A stretch of DNA of 64,000 nt from Dyadobacter sp. CY347 (GTDB taxonomy: Bacteria > Bacteroidota > Bacteroidia > Cytophagales > Spirosomataceae), in contig NZ_JAKFFT010000009.1 in NCBI RefSeq assembly GCF_021502655.1, forward strand, positions 124,001 to 188,000. The letters run 5' to 3'. The position numbers and the translations under genes were made by a program. The first letter of the stretch is position 1. Every line of letters starts with the position of its first letter. The notes under the pieces were generated by a model. That model saw only the letters and a program-made list of their open reading frames with translations, ran no database searches and was not told where the DNA came from. This document shows, one piece after another, positions 26,625-37,200 of this stretch.

Positions 26625-27230
26625 TTACTGTCCGCCCAACCCAAAGATCACACCAACATTGACCCCACCGAAATTTGAAGTCGATTCGAAATCAATGTTA
26701 TTAGCCGATCCCGTGGTTGAACCATGGTTTTTATTTCCAAAAACGAAATGGTAAATTCCTTCAACCTGAATACCGACGTTGCCAAAAGCAAAAATCAAAC
26801 CTGCCCTTGGCGCCGCACCGAAATTGCTGTGTTTTGATGATTCAACGATCGTGTTTCCGTTGAATTTCGCATCATATTTAGAAAAATAAATACCGGCGTC
26901 ACCACCTACATACGGCCTGATCACACCTTCTGTGAAAAAATAATCAATCGTTCCGGTTACCGGCATCAACCGGCCTGTTGAGCTGAGCGTCTGGCCTGCC
27001 ACCGTATAGTCACTTCCATCTGCGTAAATCTTACCTGCAACACCAAACGCAAAATTTGGGGAAGTAAAAACCCTTAAATTCACCCCGCCACCCGCAACGG
27101 TTTTAGAATCCTCCACATTGGATTTAGCAAGTCCACCTTGCAAACCAAGTGAAAACTGTGCATAACTAACTGAGCTAATGGTCAGGAAAAATGCCGCCAC
27201 AGCCAACGAACGAAATAATTGCTTTTTCAT
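26625..27230 (-). CDS. Outer-membrane beta-barrel protein (porin-like)
   Basis: The 201-residue protein has a signal peptide ending SSVSYA, then alternating amphipathic strands with many Gly and aromatic residues (FSLGLQGGLAKSNVEDSK, FAFGVAGKIYADGSDY, IRPYVGGDAGIYFSKYD, FGGVNVGVIFGLGGQ). This is the small eight-stranded OMP_b-brl type. It should sit in the outer membrane. Its ligand or role cannot be told. It is transcribed alone with a clear terminator. Confidence 0.8.
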   Translation of the reverse strand: MKKQLFRSLAVAAFFLTISSVSYAQFSLGLQGGLAKSNVEDSKTVAGGGVNLRVFTSPNFAFGVAGKIYADGSDYTVAGQTLSSTGRLMPVTGTIDYFFTEGVIRPYVGGDAGIYFSKYDAKFNGNTIVESSKHSNFGAAPRAGLIFAFGNVGIQVEGIYHFVFGNKNHGSTTGSANNIDFESTSNFGGVNVGVIFGLGGQ

Positions 27231-27442
27231 AACTGATGTAGATTACTGATTGTTAATACAGGGGACATTGCCAATATCAGTCCATATCAAAATAATCGCA
27301 TTATAATTTACGGGAAATCCTTAGCAGACAATGCATTACCACATCGCTAAATCACAATTATACTATTCAGAAATGTACAATTATTGTGCAAATTATTCCT
27401 CAGAAGAGTGATTCCTGGGAATTTTGGCGTCAACAGGAACTA

Positions 27443-28282
27443 TCATGCAGACCGGGCTGCCTCCCACCCTATCAATGCCTTCTTACGCAAACTCCCCCAC
27501 CGGTATTCACCCAGCATTCCTTCTTTCCGGATCACGCGATGGCACGGTATCAGGTAAGCAATGGGATTGTCGCCTACCGCGGTTCCTACCGCCCGCACAG
27601 CCGCCGGATGTCCGATGCTTCGGGCGATCTGCTGGTAAGTGGTCACTGCTCCTTTTGGAATGCTCAGCAACGCTTCCCATACTTTAAGTTGAAAATTAGT
27701 CCCCTGAATAAGAACGGGCAGCTTTTCCAATGATCCTGACGCGTTCCCGAAAATGCGGTCAATGAAGCTTTTTGTTGAGAGCTGGTCATGATGAATGTTT
27801 GCATAATGCCACTTTTTGGCCAATGCGATCAGCTCCCCTTCCCGGCCTGACTCATCTATAAACGCCATGGCGCAGATCCCGCGATCGGTTACCGCAATGA
27901 AGCTATCGCCGAAAGGCGTGGGATGGATGCCATAACGAATGTCCAGGCCCTTACCGGACGTTTTAAATTCCTGCGGGGTTACTGCCTCAATGCTGATAAA
28001 ATGATCGTAAACGCGGCTTTGGCTGGAAAGTCCAGCCTGCTCGGCAAGCTCCACGAGGTTTGACGTTTCCCGGATCTTTTCTTTAAGATAACCTGCGGTA
28101 ATGAACTGCAGGAATTTTTTTGGGCTTACACCTGCCCACTCCGTGAAAACGCGTTGAAAATGAAACTGGCTAATGCTCACTTCCTCAGCGACTTCAAATA
28201 ACGAAGGCTGCTCCTTTGCGTTGGCGACGATGAATTCGATGGCTTTTGCAATTTTGTCGTAATTATAAGTTTCCTGGTTCAT
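27443..28282 (-). CDS. AraC-type regulator fused to methylated-DNA cysteine methyltransferase (Ada-like)
   Basis: The 279-residue protein joins an AraC helix-turn-helix domain (residues about 10-105; SLFEVAEEVSISQFHFQRVF) to an O6-methylguanine-DNA methyltransferase domain with the active-site motif IPCHRVI and the GLGEYR-like GMLGEYRWG. It repairs O6-alkylguanine by suicide transfer to the cysteine. The N-terminal zinc-binding phosphotriester repair domain of E. coli Ada is missing, as in many Bacteroidota homologs. Regulation of other genes is possible through the AraC domain. Confidence 0.9.
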   Translation of the reverse strand: MNQETYNYDKIAKAIEFIVANAKEQPSLFEVAEEVSISQFHFQRVFTEWAGVSPKKFLQFITAGYLKEKIRETSNLVELAEQAGLSSQSRVYDHFISIEAVTPQEFKTSGKGLDIRYGIHPTPFGDSFIAVTDRGICAMAFIDESGREGELIALAKKWHYANIHHDQLSTKSFIDRIFGNASGSLEKLPVLIQGTNFQLKVWEALLSIPKGAVTTYQQIARSIGHPAAVRAVGTAVGDNPIAYLIPCHRVIRKEGMLGEYRWGSLRKKALIGWEAARSA

Positions 28283-28451
28283 GGGATTAATAATTTGTTA
28301 TACAAAATTGGCTTCTGATCGCCGGCTGCCCAACCTGAAACTTGCTCAAAATACAGCCATTTACACATTCATAGTTTTAATTTAAAACAGCTGGCCCTTA
28401 TATTCACAGGTAAATTAATGCTCAAACATTCTATTAACCAACCTGAAAACG

Positions 28452-28754
28452 ATGAAATCTTTCCTGATCGCCATGCTGATTTCCCTTGCTAGCGCGCACA
28501 TATCGCATGCACAAGACTTTAAATCAGAACTCAAAAAGCTGGATTCTGAAATCAAGGCAGCTTATAAAAATAAGAAACTGACCGAACTGGAATATTCAAA
28601 ATTGCAACGCGAGCAGGATGTGATCCAGGCTACTATTGAAAAAGCCCAGGCCGATGATATCATGACGCCGGATGAGAAGAACAAGATCCATTCAACGATC
28701 ATCCGGTCGAAAAAAAGGCTCGCCAAATACAAGACTAACCGGGAAATATATTAA
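28452..28754 (+). CDS. Small periplasmic coiled-coil protein
   Basis: The 100-residue protein has a signal peptide (ending HISHAQDF) and a mature part that is one long charged helix (KSELKKLDSEIKAAYKNKKL ...). It resembles small exported helical proteins of unknown role. It is transcribed alone and followed by a strong terminator. Confidence 0.6.
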   Translation: MKSFLIAMLISLASAHISHAQDFKSELKKLDSEIKAAYKNKKLTELEYSKLQREQDVIQATIEKAQADDIMTPDEKNKIHSTIIRSKKRLAKYKTNREIY

Positions 28755-28757
28755 ACG

Positions 28758-28791
28758 AAAAACTCCCTCAATGCAATTTGAGGGAGTTTTT
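28758..28791. terminator. Bidirectional terminator
   Basis: AAAAACTCCCTCAA and TTGAGGGAGTTTTT are perfect arms around a 5-base loop, with A and T runs at the two ends. It separates the coiled-coil gene on the plus strand from the Lys-rich small gene on the minus strand. Confidence 0.85.
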
Positions 28792-28793
28792 CA

Positions 28794-28907
28794 TTAGTAC
28801 TCTTTCTTACCATCTTTTTTAGCCTTCTTCTCTGCACGCTTTTCTTTCAAATTCTTCTCGGGCTCTTTTTTAGTGCTTCCTTTGTCGAGATTTTTTCCCT
28901 TCGCCAT
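28794..28907 (-). CDS. Very small lysine-rich protein
   Basis: The 37-residue product starts MAKGKNLDKGSTKKEPEK, continues NLKEKRAEKKAKKDGKK, and ends EY. It is too short for most gene finders, but the Met-Ala-Lys-Gly-Lys start, the strongly basic composition and the placement directly at a terminator argue for a real gene. Similar small basic proteins occur widely in Cytophagales. A nucleic-acid or ribosome partner would fit the charge, but the role is unknown. Confidence 0.6.
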   Translation of the reverse strand: MAKGKNLDKGSTKKEPEKNLKEKRAEKKAKKDGKKEY

Positions 28908-28962
28908 GACTATTGAGTTTTTGAGGTTAAGATGATTGAATAACTGTAAAACTATAAAAAAA

Positions 28963-29943
28963 TTACTTTTTCGTGATCCAATCCATAATATGGTTCGCTC
29001 TTGCCCCCGTTTCTCCCGTGCTCGGACATTTGCCTTCGCCGCGTAACTCCTTCACAATCGATTCAATCAAAGGTTGTTGGACATGCTGCAGATACGGAAT
29101 GTTGATGACCTCCGTTCCGGATTCCGTTTCAATTTTGATGTCAAATTTTTCAAAAAACGAAAAAGTGATCCTGCCTGCCGATCCGGTGATCTGCGCCTGA
29201 TCCTCGCGCTGTGCTTTGTTAATGGTGTAACACCAGCTTCCGTTGCCCAAAACGCCAGATTCAAACTCATAATTAGCGACCACAATGTCATCCGCTTCAT
29301 ACAAACCCGTCTGGTTACGCGCAATTCCAGAAGCATGCTTCACAGGACCAAACACAAATTCAAGGAAATCAAACTGATGTGAAGCCAGATCATGGAAATG
29401 ACCGCCACCCGAGATCTTCGGGTCCACACGCCACCGCGGTTTCGGGTTAGCGCCGGTTTCCTCCTCATAAGGCTGCCATTGCAGGCAAATGTTGACAAAC
29501 CGCACATCACCGATCACTTTGCTGTCCACCAATTCCTTAACTTTCAGAAAATAATCAAGCGACCGTCTGTAAAATGCCACGAAAACGGGTACGCCGGTTT
29601 CCTTACTAAATGCATTGATCCGGTCACATTCGGCACCATTTAATGCCATTGGTTTCTCAATGTAAACAGGCTTTCCTACCTTCATTGCCTTTATCGCCAG
29701 TTCCTCGTGCGCATCGGGCGGTGTTGCAATGTATATCGCGTTGATTTCCGGGTCATTAATGAGCTCGTCCGCATTTGCATACCATTTGGGGACATTGTGC
29801 CGGGAAGCGTAGTCAGCCGCTTTTTCGGCATCGCGCCGCATGACAGCAACGAGGCTGGAATTGGCAACTTTGTTAAAAGCCGGGCCGCTTTTGACTTCGG
29901 TAACATTACCACACCCTATAATGCCCCATTTAATCTGATCCAT
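28963..29943 (-). CDS. Gfo/Idh/MocA-family oxidoreductase
   Basis: The 326-residue protein has an N-terminal Rossmann fold (KWGIIGCGNVTEVKSGPAF), the EKPMALN motif with the catalytic-region Lys, and the C-terminal alpha/beta domain with ISGGGHFHDLASHQFD. Members use NAD(P) to oxidise sugars or inositol. There is no signal peptide, so it is cytoplasmic. It is monocistronic by position. The substrate is not known. Confidence 0.85.
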   Translation of the reverse strand: MDQIKWGIIGCGNVTEVKSGPAFNKVANSSLVAVMRRDAEKAADYASRHNVPKWYANADELINDPEINAIYIATPPDAHEELAIKAMKVGKPVYIEKPMALNGAECDRINAFSKETGVPVFVAFYRRSLDYFLKVKELVDSKVIGDVRFVNICLQWQPYEEETGANPKPRWRVDPKISGGGHFHDLASHQFDFLEFVFGPVKHASGIARNQTGLYEADDIVVANYEFESGVLGNGSWCYTINKAQREDQAQITGSAGRITFSFFEKFDIKIETESGTEVINIPYLQHVQQPLIESIVKELRGEGKCPSTGETGARANHIMDWITKK

Positions 29944-30059
29944 AAGCAGGATTTTTGTTAGAATTAATCGCGATTCAGGTTTGAACTAATCGTTAAGCAT
30001 AATAATTATTTAATTGGATAAATCTACTTTAAAACAAAGGCAACATTCTGTTACAAAAC

Positions 30060-30281
30060 ATGGAAGTACAACCCAATAATCCGCTTCACGGTAAAACCCT
30101 GGAAGCAATTTTGAACGAACTGGTTGATTATTATGGCTGGGAACAAATGGGTTATCACATTAATATTAATAGTTTTCAGTCTGATCCGAGTGTTAAATCC
30201 AGTTTGAAGTTTTTAAGGAAAACGCCCTGGGCCAGAAAAAAAGTAGAAGACCTGTATTTGAAAATGCTCGAACGCAAATGA
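30060..30281 (+). CDS. VF530 family (DUF2132) DNA-binding protein
   Basis: The 73-residue protein matches the VF530 family along its whole length (NNPLHGKTLEAILNELVDYYGW, FQSDPSVKSSLKFLRKTPWAR). The fold is a small helical domain, described structurally as DNA-binding-like. The role in the cell is unknown. It lies 59 bases before the J-domain gene and may share a transcript with it. Confidence 0.85.
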   Translation: MEVQPNNPLHGKTLEAILNELVDYYGWEQMGYHININSFQSDPSVKSSLKFLRKTPWARKKVEDLYLKMLERK

Positions 30282-30340
30282 TGTGAGCGCAACTTTTTTA
30301 ACATGAATAAGAAACCTGAATCGATCTAACTTTTTTAATT

Positions 30341-31228
30341 ATGCCATTCGTAGATTATTACCAGATCCTTGGCGTAGATAAAAATGCGCAGGACAAAGAC
30401 ATAAAGAATGCTTACCGCAAACTGGCCCGGAAATACCACCCCGATGTGAACCCGGACGACAAGGAAGCCGAAAAGAAATTTCAGGAGCTTAATGAGGCCA
30501 ATGAAGTGCTCAGCGATCCTGAAAAACGCAAAAAGTACGACCAGTATGGAAAAGACTGGCAGCATAGTGATGAGTTTGAGCGGGCCCGACAGTCACGGGC
30601 CAATTCGTCGCGACAGCAAGGGCAATGGCAGACAGGCGGCAATGATTTTTCGGATTTTTTCGAATCAATGTTCGGATCGTCTAGTGGCTTTGGCGGCGCC
30701 AGACAGCGCACAATGCGTGGCCAGGATTATCAGGCTGAGCTGCACCTGACATTGCAGGAAGCATTCCATACGCAGAAGAAAACGATCACCGTCAATGGCA
30801 AAAACATCCGCATCACCGTTCCCGCAGGCATTCAAAACGGCCAGACGATCAAGATCGCAGGTCACGGCGGTCCGGGTGCAAGCGGCGGGCAGAACGGAGA
30901 TCTTTTCATCACATTCAACATTGCAGACGACGATAAGCTCAAAAGGACCGGCAACGACATCCATCAAATAGTCGAGCTCGACCTCAAAACTGCATTACTT
31001 GGCGGCGAGCTAATCATTGAAACGCTGAGCGGCAAAGTGAAGCTCCCCATCAAGCCCGAAACGCAGAATGGAAGTGTTGTCAGGTTAAAAGGAAAAGGTT
31101 TTCCTGTTTATAAAAAAGCAGAAAGCTTCGGGGACCTTTATGTCACATTTGATGTAAAAATTCCGGTCAACCTGACCGAGCGGCAAAAAGAGCTGATCGC
31201 AGAAGCCTTTCAGCAAGAAGAATCGTAA
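30341..31228 (+). CDS. J-domain protein, CbpA-like
   Basis: The 295-residue protein has a J domain (residues 1-70) with the HPD motif in KYHPDVNPDD, then a Gly-rich linker, then the two C-terminal DnaJ substrate-binding domains (from about 130). It lacks the zinc-finger region, so it is a CbpA-type rather than a DnaJ-type co-chaperone for DnaK. It is followed 11 bases later by an RhlE-like helicase, a pairing that suggests a stress- or cold-response operon. Confidence 0.9.
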   Translation: MPFVDYYQILGVDKNAQDKDIKNAYRKLARKYHPDVNPDDKEAEKKFQELNEANEVLSDPEKRKKYDQYGKDWQHSDEFERARQSRANSSRQQGQWQTGGNDFSDFFESMFGSSSGFGGARQRTMRGQDYQAELHLTLQEAFHTQKKTITVNGKNIRITVPAGIQNGQTIKIAGHGGPGASGGQNGDLFITFNIADDDKLKRTGNDIHQIVELDLKTALLGGELIIETLSGKVKLPIKPETQNGSVVRLKGKGFPVYKKAESFGDLYVTFDVKIPVNLTERQKELIAEAFQQEES

Positions 31229-31239
31229 ACCTATTTTCT

Positions 31240-32475
31240 ATGAAATTCGAAGATTACCACATTGCCCCCGAAATCAAACGAAGCCTCGACACAGCCGGTT
31301 TCAAAAAGCCGACAGACATTCAGTTCAAGGCCATTCCGGCGATTATGAAGGGTGAAGATGTTTTGGCCATTGCGCAAACCGGCACAGGTAAAACTGCCGC
31401 TTTCGCGATCCCGGTCATTGATAAGTTACACAAACAAAAAGTTTCCAGCCGAGCAGAAGGGATCAAATGCGTCGTAATGGTTCCTACGCGGGAACTGGCG
31501 ATCCAGATCACAGAGGTTTTCGCCAAACTCGCGCAGCATACGAGGGTAAAAGCATTCAGTGTTTTTGGCGGCGTAGAACAAGGCCCACAGATCGCTCAGC
31601 TGGAAAAAGGCATTGACGTGCTGGTTTCAACACCCGGGCGAATGTTCGATCTGGTAAGTCAGGGCCATATTAAGCTCGACCGCATTGAAGTGCTGATCCT
31701 CGACGAAGCCGATCATATGCTGGATCTGGGTTTTATCAAAGACATTCAGGATCTGATAAAATTCCTTCCCAAGAGCAGGCAAACGCTTTTCTTCTCGGCA
31801 ACAATCAATGAGAAAATTAAAAAACTGGCGTATTCGCTTGTAAAAAACGCCATCCGCATCCAGATTTCCCCTAATGACCGGGTTGCGAAGAATATCACAC
31901 ATTCAGTGGCATTTGTAGGGATGGACGACAAAAGGTTTTTCCTGGAACGCGTCATCAAAGAAAACCCGGATAGCAAAATCCTCGTTTTTGTCCGCACCAA
32001 AGTGCGTGCCGAAAGGGTTTTTAATGCATTGGAAAGAATGGAAATCAACAGCTTAACCATTCACGGAGACAAGGAACAGGCCGACAGGCTTACAGCATTA
32101 AATGAGTTCAAGAAAGGCAATACAAAAGTGCTCATCGCCACCGACGTAAGTGCAAGAGGCATTGATATCGCCAATGTTGACTATGTCGTAAACTACGACC
32201 TTCCCGAGCAAGCCGAAAACTATGTACACCGGGTTGGCCGCACAGGACGCGGGACGCAAAAAGGCCGCGCCGTTTCATTTTGCAGCCCGGAAGAGAAACC
32301 GATGCTTGAAGAAATTCAAACCTATCTCGAAAAACCCATCGACGTCCTGAATATCAGCGCCACAGATTATTCCCAAACGATCGACTTCACCGCCGACACA
32401 ACAGACGATCTGAAATCCCTTATGAAGGAAATTGAAGCATATGAAACGTCTAAAAAGAAAAAGAAGAAAAAATAA
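31240..32475 (+). CDS. DEAD-box RNA helicase, RhlE-like
   Basis: The 411-residue protein has all core motifs: the Q-motif (FKKPTDIQFKAIPAI), AQTGTGKT, PTRELAIQ, TPGR, DEAD in LILDEADHMLD, SAT in LFFSATI, and HRVGRTGR. The short Lys-rich tail ends the protein. It unwinds RNA, probably in ribosome assembly or RNA decay, especially in the cold. It is co-directional with the J-domain gene and followed by a strong terminator. Confidence 0.9.
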   Translation: MKFEDYHIAPEIKRSLDTAGFKKPTDIQFKAIPAIMKGEDVLAIAQTGTGKTAAFAIPVIDKLHKQKVSSRAEGIKCVVMVPTRELAIQITEVFAKLAQHTRVKAFSVFGGVEQGPQIAQLEKGIDVLVSTPGRMFDLVSQGHIKLDRIEVLILDEADHMLDLGFIKDIQDLIKFLPKSRQTLFFSATINEKIKKLAYSLVKNAIRIQISPNDRVAKNITHSVAFVGMDDKRFFLERVIKENPDSKILVFVRTKVRAERVFNALERMEINSLTIHGDKEQADRLTALNEFKKGNTKVLIATDVSARGIDIANVDYVVNYDLPEQAENYVHRVGRTGRGTQKGRAVSFCSPEEKPMLEEIQTYLEKPIDVLNISATDYSQTIDFTADTTDDLKSLMKEIEAYETSKKKKKKK

Positions 32476-32487
32476 TTTGGCTTAACC

Positions 32488-32526
32488 ACAAAAAAAGGCT
32501 TGCAGTGTTCGCTGCAAGCCTTTTTT
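32488..32526. terminator. Bidirectional terminator
   Basis: AAAGGCTTGCAG and CTGCAAGCCTTT form a perfect stem with a 6-base loop and run into A and T stretches at either end. It lies between the helicase and CHRD genes, which converge. Confidence 0.85.
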
Positions 32527-32542
32527 ATACGGTAATAATATT

Positions 32543-33007
32543 TTATTCTTCGAATTTATCAGCAAGGATCTGTCCGCGAACTTCACCATAAATGTTATTT
32601 TCAGTTGGGATGTTTACATACATCATTCCCAAAATCAATTGAGTTTGTTGCTCAGTATTCAGTTTCTGTGTTCCCTGAACCTGGTTGCCCGCTGGCTTAT
32701 TAGCCAATGTGAACAACAAAGGACCAGCTTCCCAAGATGGGCTTGCAGTGTGAATGTTTACAGAAGTCGGCGTAACATTTTGATAATTAATGTTGTATTT
32801 CAACTCCATGGTAGTTTTGTTGTATTCAAAAACACCTGTGCCTTGACCAGCAGAAGTAGCTTTTGGAACAGTAGCACTACTATTTATAACTGCGGAGAAC
32901 TTCACAATGTCATCTTTGTGAGGGCCTTCCTCTTTGCAAGACGACACAAACCCTAACATTACAACTCCTGCGATCAATAGTAAAAAACGTTTCATTGGCT
33001 TTTTCAT
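32543..33007 (-). CDS. CHRD-domain lipoprotein
   Basis: The 154-residue protein has a lipoprotein signal (lipobox GFVSSC) and a CHRD domain. The typical pattern is visible: AVINSSATVPKATSAGQGTG, FEYNKTTMELKYNINYQ, VNIHTASPS, and the end NIYGEVRGQIL. CHRD domains occur in exported bacterial proteins and in chordin; the bacterial function is not settled. It should sit at the cell envelope. Start M1 or M5 are both possible. Confidence 0.85.
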   Translation of the reverse strand: MKKPMKRFLLLIAGVVMLGFVSSCKEEGPHKDDIVKFSAVINSSATVPKATSAGQGTGVFEYNKTTMELKYNINYQNVTPTSVNIHTASPSWEAGPLLFTLANKPAGNQVQGTQKLNTEQQTQLILGMMYVNIPTENNIYGEVRGQILADKFEE

Positions 33008-33086
33008 ACATCATTAAATTAAAAAAATTTGACCCTTAAATATATATAAACTTATCTCGTTACAAAAATGATACCCGCATTGCCAC

Positions 33087-33821
33087 TCAAATATTCCAGA
33101 GGTCACTTTTGCGTATATACACGATCTGGTTGTTCCAGATAACCCTGTTCCAATGGTCCACCGAGCCCACGATCGTGAGCTTATGCCCCTTTCCTACCCG
33201 ATCTATAACCGGCGCAGCCGATGACGGTTCATCCCGCAGGAACGTATTTTCATTCACGATAATGCAGGTCCGGTAAAGCGAAGGCACGTTGAGAATACCC
33301 AGTAAAACAAGCAGATACACGACGATTGATATCTTATGTATTTGCAGGATCGGCTCTCCTCTCCGCACTTTTGTAACCATTATTACCACTATGTAGGTCC
33401 CCAAAGTTAGAAGCAATATTGGAATGTAATCACCATATCTTCTATAAAAAATTATAAAATAATTGTAATCGTCGAATTCATAGCCGGTTAGATTTTGTTC
33501 AGCCGCCAGCTTATCCATTTTTTCAAACAGGCGCCGGGAAGGGTTTGTGAGGGCGAGTTTGCTGAGGTAAAAGAGGCAATCGGTGTAGTTGTTTGTCTTT
33601 TCGGCCAGGAAAGCCAGTTTGAGCAACAGGCTTTGGTTGTTTTTTTCGTCTTCGCTAAAATTTTTTTTATAGAGTACAAGTGACTCCGGGTATCTGGCCA
33701 TAGCGAACAGAGAATCAGCCGTTTTCAGCTCCTTTTTATTGGCAGAAAAGGCCGTTTCAGGCGCCAGGACAGTTCCCAAAAAAATCCAAATGAACAGGTA
33801 TTTCTTACTCAGGGCTTGCAT
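33087..33821 (-). CDS. BatE-like protein with TPR and SH3 domain
   Basis: From ATG 33821 the product is 244 residues: a signal or anchor segment (KYLFIWIFLGTVLAP), a TPR-like helical part (residues about 30-115), two transmembrane helices, and a C-terminal SH3b domain (ENTFLRDEPSSAAPVIDRVG, GSVDHWNRVIW). This order resembles BatE-type proteins. No BatABCD genes are next to it here, so it may act alone. An upstream extension of the frame is less likely. Confidence 0.65.
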   Translation of the reverse strand: MQALSKKYLFIWIFLGTVLAPETAFSANKKELKTADSLFAMARYPESLVLYKKNFSEDEKNNQSLLLKLAFLAEKTNNYTDCLFYLSKLALTNPSRRLFEKMDKLAAEQNLTGYEFDDYNYFIIFYRRYGDYIPILLLTLGTYIVVIMVTKVRRGEPILQIHKISIVVYLLVLLGILNVPSLYRTCIIVNENTFLRDEPSSAAPVIDRVGKGHKLTIVGSVDHWNRVIWNNQIVYIRKSDLWNI

Positions 33822-33938
33822 TATACTTTTTTGAATTCTACTTTTGCATCGCAATTACGGAAACGCCTCGTGCAAATCCAATTAATAAAGAAAGTTGCAA
33901 AACGTTCCAAGCTCAACCGATCAGAGCAAAAGAAACAA

Positions 33939-34011
33939 GATTCCGTAGCTCAGCTGGTAGAGCAATACACTTTTAATGTATGGGTCCTGGGTTCGAATCC
34001 CAGCGGGATCA
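33939..34011 (+). tRNA. tRNA-Lys (anticodon TTT)
   Basis: Acceptor arms GATTCCG / CGGGATC pair with one G-T pair, the D arm is GCTCAGCTGGTAGAGC, the anticodon loop is CTTTTAA, and the T loop is TTCGAAT with a CTGGG/CCCAG stem. The anticodon TTT reads lysine codons. CCA is not encoded. The large STAND locus begins right behind it, which suits tRNA genes as insertion borders. Confidence 0.95.
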
Positions 34012-34036
34012 CTTGAAGAAACAACAAAAAGCATCA

Positions 34037-34070
34037 AAAGCCTGCAAATCAACAGATTAGCAGGCTTTTT
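34037..34070 (+). terminator. Terminator of tRNA-Lys
   Basis: AAAAGCCTGC and GCAGGCTTTT form a 10-bp stem with a 14-base loop, followed by TTCTTTTT. Confidence 0.75.
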
Positions 34071-34217
34071 CTTTTTCGAATTATGCCAAAATATTCAATT
34101 TTCCACAAATTTTTGGTGAGTAATTCGGTGAGTTCGACAATCTACAAATGTTACTCACCAGAATCGCTGTTATTTTGAGAGCAGGTTTTGCAAATATTTA
34201 AGGCGTTGATAACTAAA

Positions 34218-37200
34218 CTATACATCTACGGGAATGTCCTCCATGATCAACTCTTCATCAAAGATGTCGCAAATACCATGGCTGTTCACTTTAACTTTGG
34301 AGTAGAACAAGGCATTTTGAAAGAAAATAGTTGCGGATAGAACAATTTCTTCTTCTGTAATCGACAGTACCTCTGGTTCTTTTGTTTTTGATAAAATTTC
34401 TCTCGAAACCTCCTCATCTATCTCTGTATCCTTCCTGAAAGGGATGTCCTGATTTGAGCTTGCAATGTGGAACCTTCCATGCATTCCGTGCACTGCGTCA
34501 AAGAAAAAGTATAAATATTCTTTGACGGTTTTGTCAGAAAGAACAAAATTCTCATCCGTAACTGTATAAATAAATCGGTTTGTTGTATCAAGGAAATACA
34601 AGTGTTCACCATTTGATAACGCGTATTTAAATTTACCTTCTTGTGTAGACAGCTTGTAAAGCATAGAATTTGGAAGGAATGAAAGGCGCCTTTTATATGC
34701 TTTTGTAAAAGACAGTGGAGAAATCGCTTCAGCTTTTATTTTTGACTGAATTTGGCCAAGTTCAAGTTCGCTTAGTGCCACATCTGACAGTTCTGACGGG
34801 CGTATATAGAGTTGGATAGCTTCACGATCGATGAAGAAGTCAGAATTGGTAAGAAGATTTTTCATGACGTCCATCATTTCACCCACATCCTTTCGAAATG
34901 TGAAATCATTGTCATAGGAAGGGCGTATATATTTACTGATTATAAATAACCCATCGTCGAGAATTTTTGTTATGTACCTGTCCATAGACTGGATCACCTC
35001 GAAATTGACCTCTACAAAAGCTATATTATTCATCAAGGCATCATATATTTCGCGATCTACTTCCGAAATTTCTAAGGACCGAAATCTACCATTCAAAAAT
35101 CGGATTATATTGCCGATTAGTGCCTTTTGTGGAACAATAACTTTTGTAAGTAAAGGCTCGAACGCAATTGGCAAATTTTCCAAAACAAGCTCATCATCAT
35201 AAATACTAATCCTGCCGATCGGACTTACTTCAATTTTACTTCTGAAAAGAGAATCTTGAAAGTACATGTATGCCTCAAATACTATTCTTTCAGCAGCTAC
35301 CTCTAAAACCTTCATAGTCTTGACCTCACTCATCAAAGCTGTTTTCCGACTTTCTTCAAATTCCACATCTACACGGCACGGAATATCACTATCATCAAAA
35401 GGTATATAAAATTTGCCGTGCTTACCTTTCACTGCATCATAGAAGCAATGGACATATTCTTCGGCGGATTCCAATGAAAATAAAAACTGCTTTTCCGCTA
35501 CGGTATAAAATGGATGGTTTGTACAATCAATATGAAGAAGCTTTGATTCACTCTCAAACAAATACTTTTCTGTATTATCGGAATAAACTAAAATATACAC
35601 GTACGTATCAGCGAAAAATTTAAGTTTTGACTTAAACAACTTAACCTGTGAATTTTTCAGGATACCCAGCTCTTCCTGAAGCCTATTAGTGAAAGACTCT
35701 TTTTCCTCCTCCGTAAGTTGCTCTCTCTTAATTCTTTTAAAGTATCTTATATTAAACTGTTCCCGCACAACCCGGTTGCTTTCCTTTTTTTTCAGCCTTA
35801 ATCCATCTAGCTTCGCTCCTGTTTGTTCGGTTAATTCAAAAAATCTACTAACAACACCGAAATATGATTCCAATACCGTACTGCCATATCCGATATTTTT
35901 TATTACAGCATCAAGAGATTCATCAGAAACAGCCGCGAACTGTTTAATCAAAAGATTGTAAGTTGCTGTAATGGAGTCAAGATATTCTTGTTTCAGACCC
36001 TTTGCTATGCCGCCCGTCGGGTCTGTGTTGATCTGTTGCACGATCTTACAAAATAACAATTGCGCTTCCATTATCTCGGCGTTACTCGCTCCAAACTTGG
36101 GGTAGATGAGGCTAATGGTCTCGCTCAGGTATTCTATTGCGCGAACAGCATTTCCTAAACTGAATTCGCAGTTTGCAAGATAGAGAGAGGTGTAGCCTAT
36201 CTCATAATAGGTCTCGCCATAGGTTGATTGATACCATTTGCGGACAGATACAAGCAATTCATTAGCTTCATTTAACTGTCCAAGATATATTAGGCAGTTT
36301 CCATACCGCCTCCTGACAATCCAGCAGTATTTGTGATCAGAGCCTCGAAACTTTGTATAAAGATCGATCGCATATTGATAGTACATTCTGGCAAGATTGT
36401 ACTCCTTTTGCAACATAAAAAGAGTTCCAATTTCATGACAAAACAGCGCCTGCCCATCTAGATCCTTGTCATTTACGGATTGGTGAAGTGAAGTGTAGAA
36501 AAAGCCTTCCGCTTCCGGAAACTTACCTAAATCAGTGAGTAACCGGGAATATGATAGCAAATTTGGTGGGTAGTTGACCTTTTTAGCCGTTTCAATTGCC
36601 TTTAAATATATTTCATAAGACTCCATATTCTTATCCAGTCGGCGAAGAATCTCCGCTTTCATAATAAGAAGATCAGCCTGAATCCGGATTATGTCAGGTT
36701 CTTTCTTGATCATCACGTCTTCTTGACCCCCATACAGATCTGACACGATTTGAGCAATGAAACCTAATCCATTTTCGATGAACTGATTCTCCTCATCGAT
36801 CTTAACATTGCTCCAACTATAAAGCCGGGCTATTTCTAGACAAATTTCTGTTAACAGGGAGTAACTATCAGAAAAAACTAATACTTCGAATGATTTCCGT
36901 AGCGCTTCCTGAATTAAATTTGATGTCGCATTTCCATATAATCTCCTTGAAACACCCAGCAGCCATTCATAAAAATCCGTAGCTGCCACTATTTCTCTTT
37001 TGTGAGCAATAGCTTGCTCTAAAATGTATAAAATATCCGGATTTAATTCTATGTGATCTTGCGACTGTGCATTCAACAGCTCTTCAAAATGCATAAAGAA
37101 AAATGTATGGATATCATGCCGTGAATTTTGATCAATAGCGCCAACTAAATGCGATTGCATAATTTGGTGAATTGAATACGATGCATCCGATTTTTGATTC

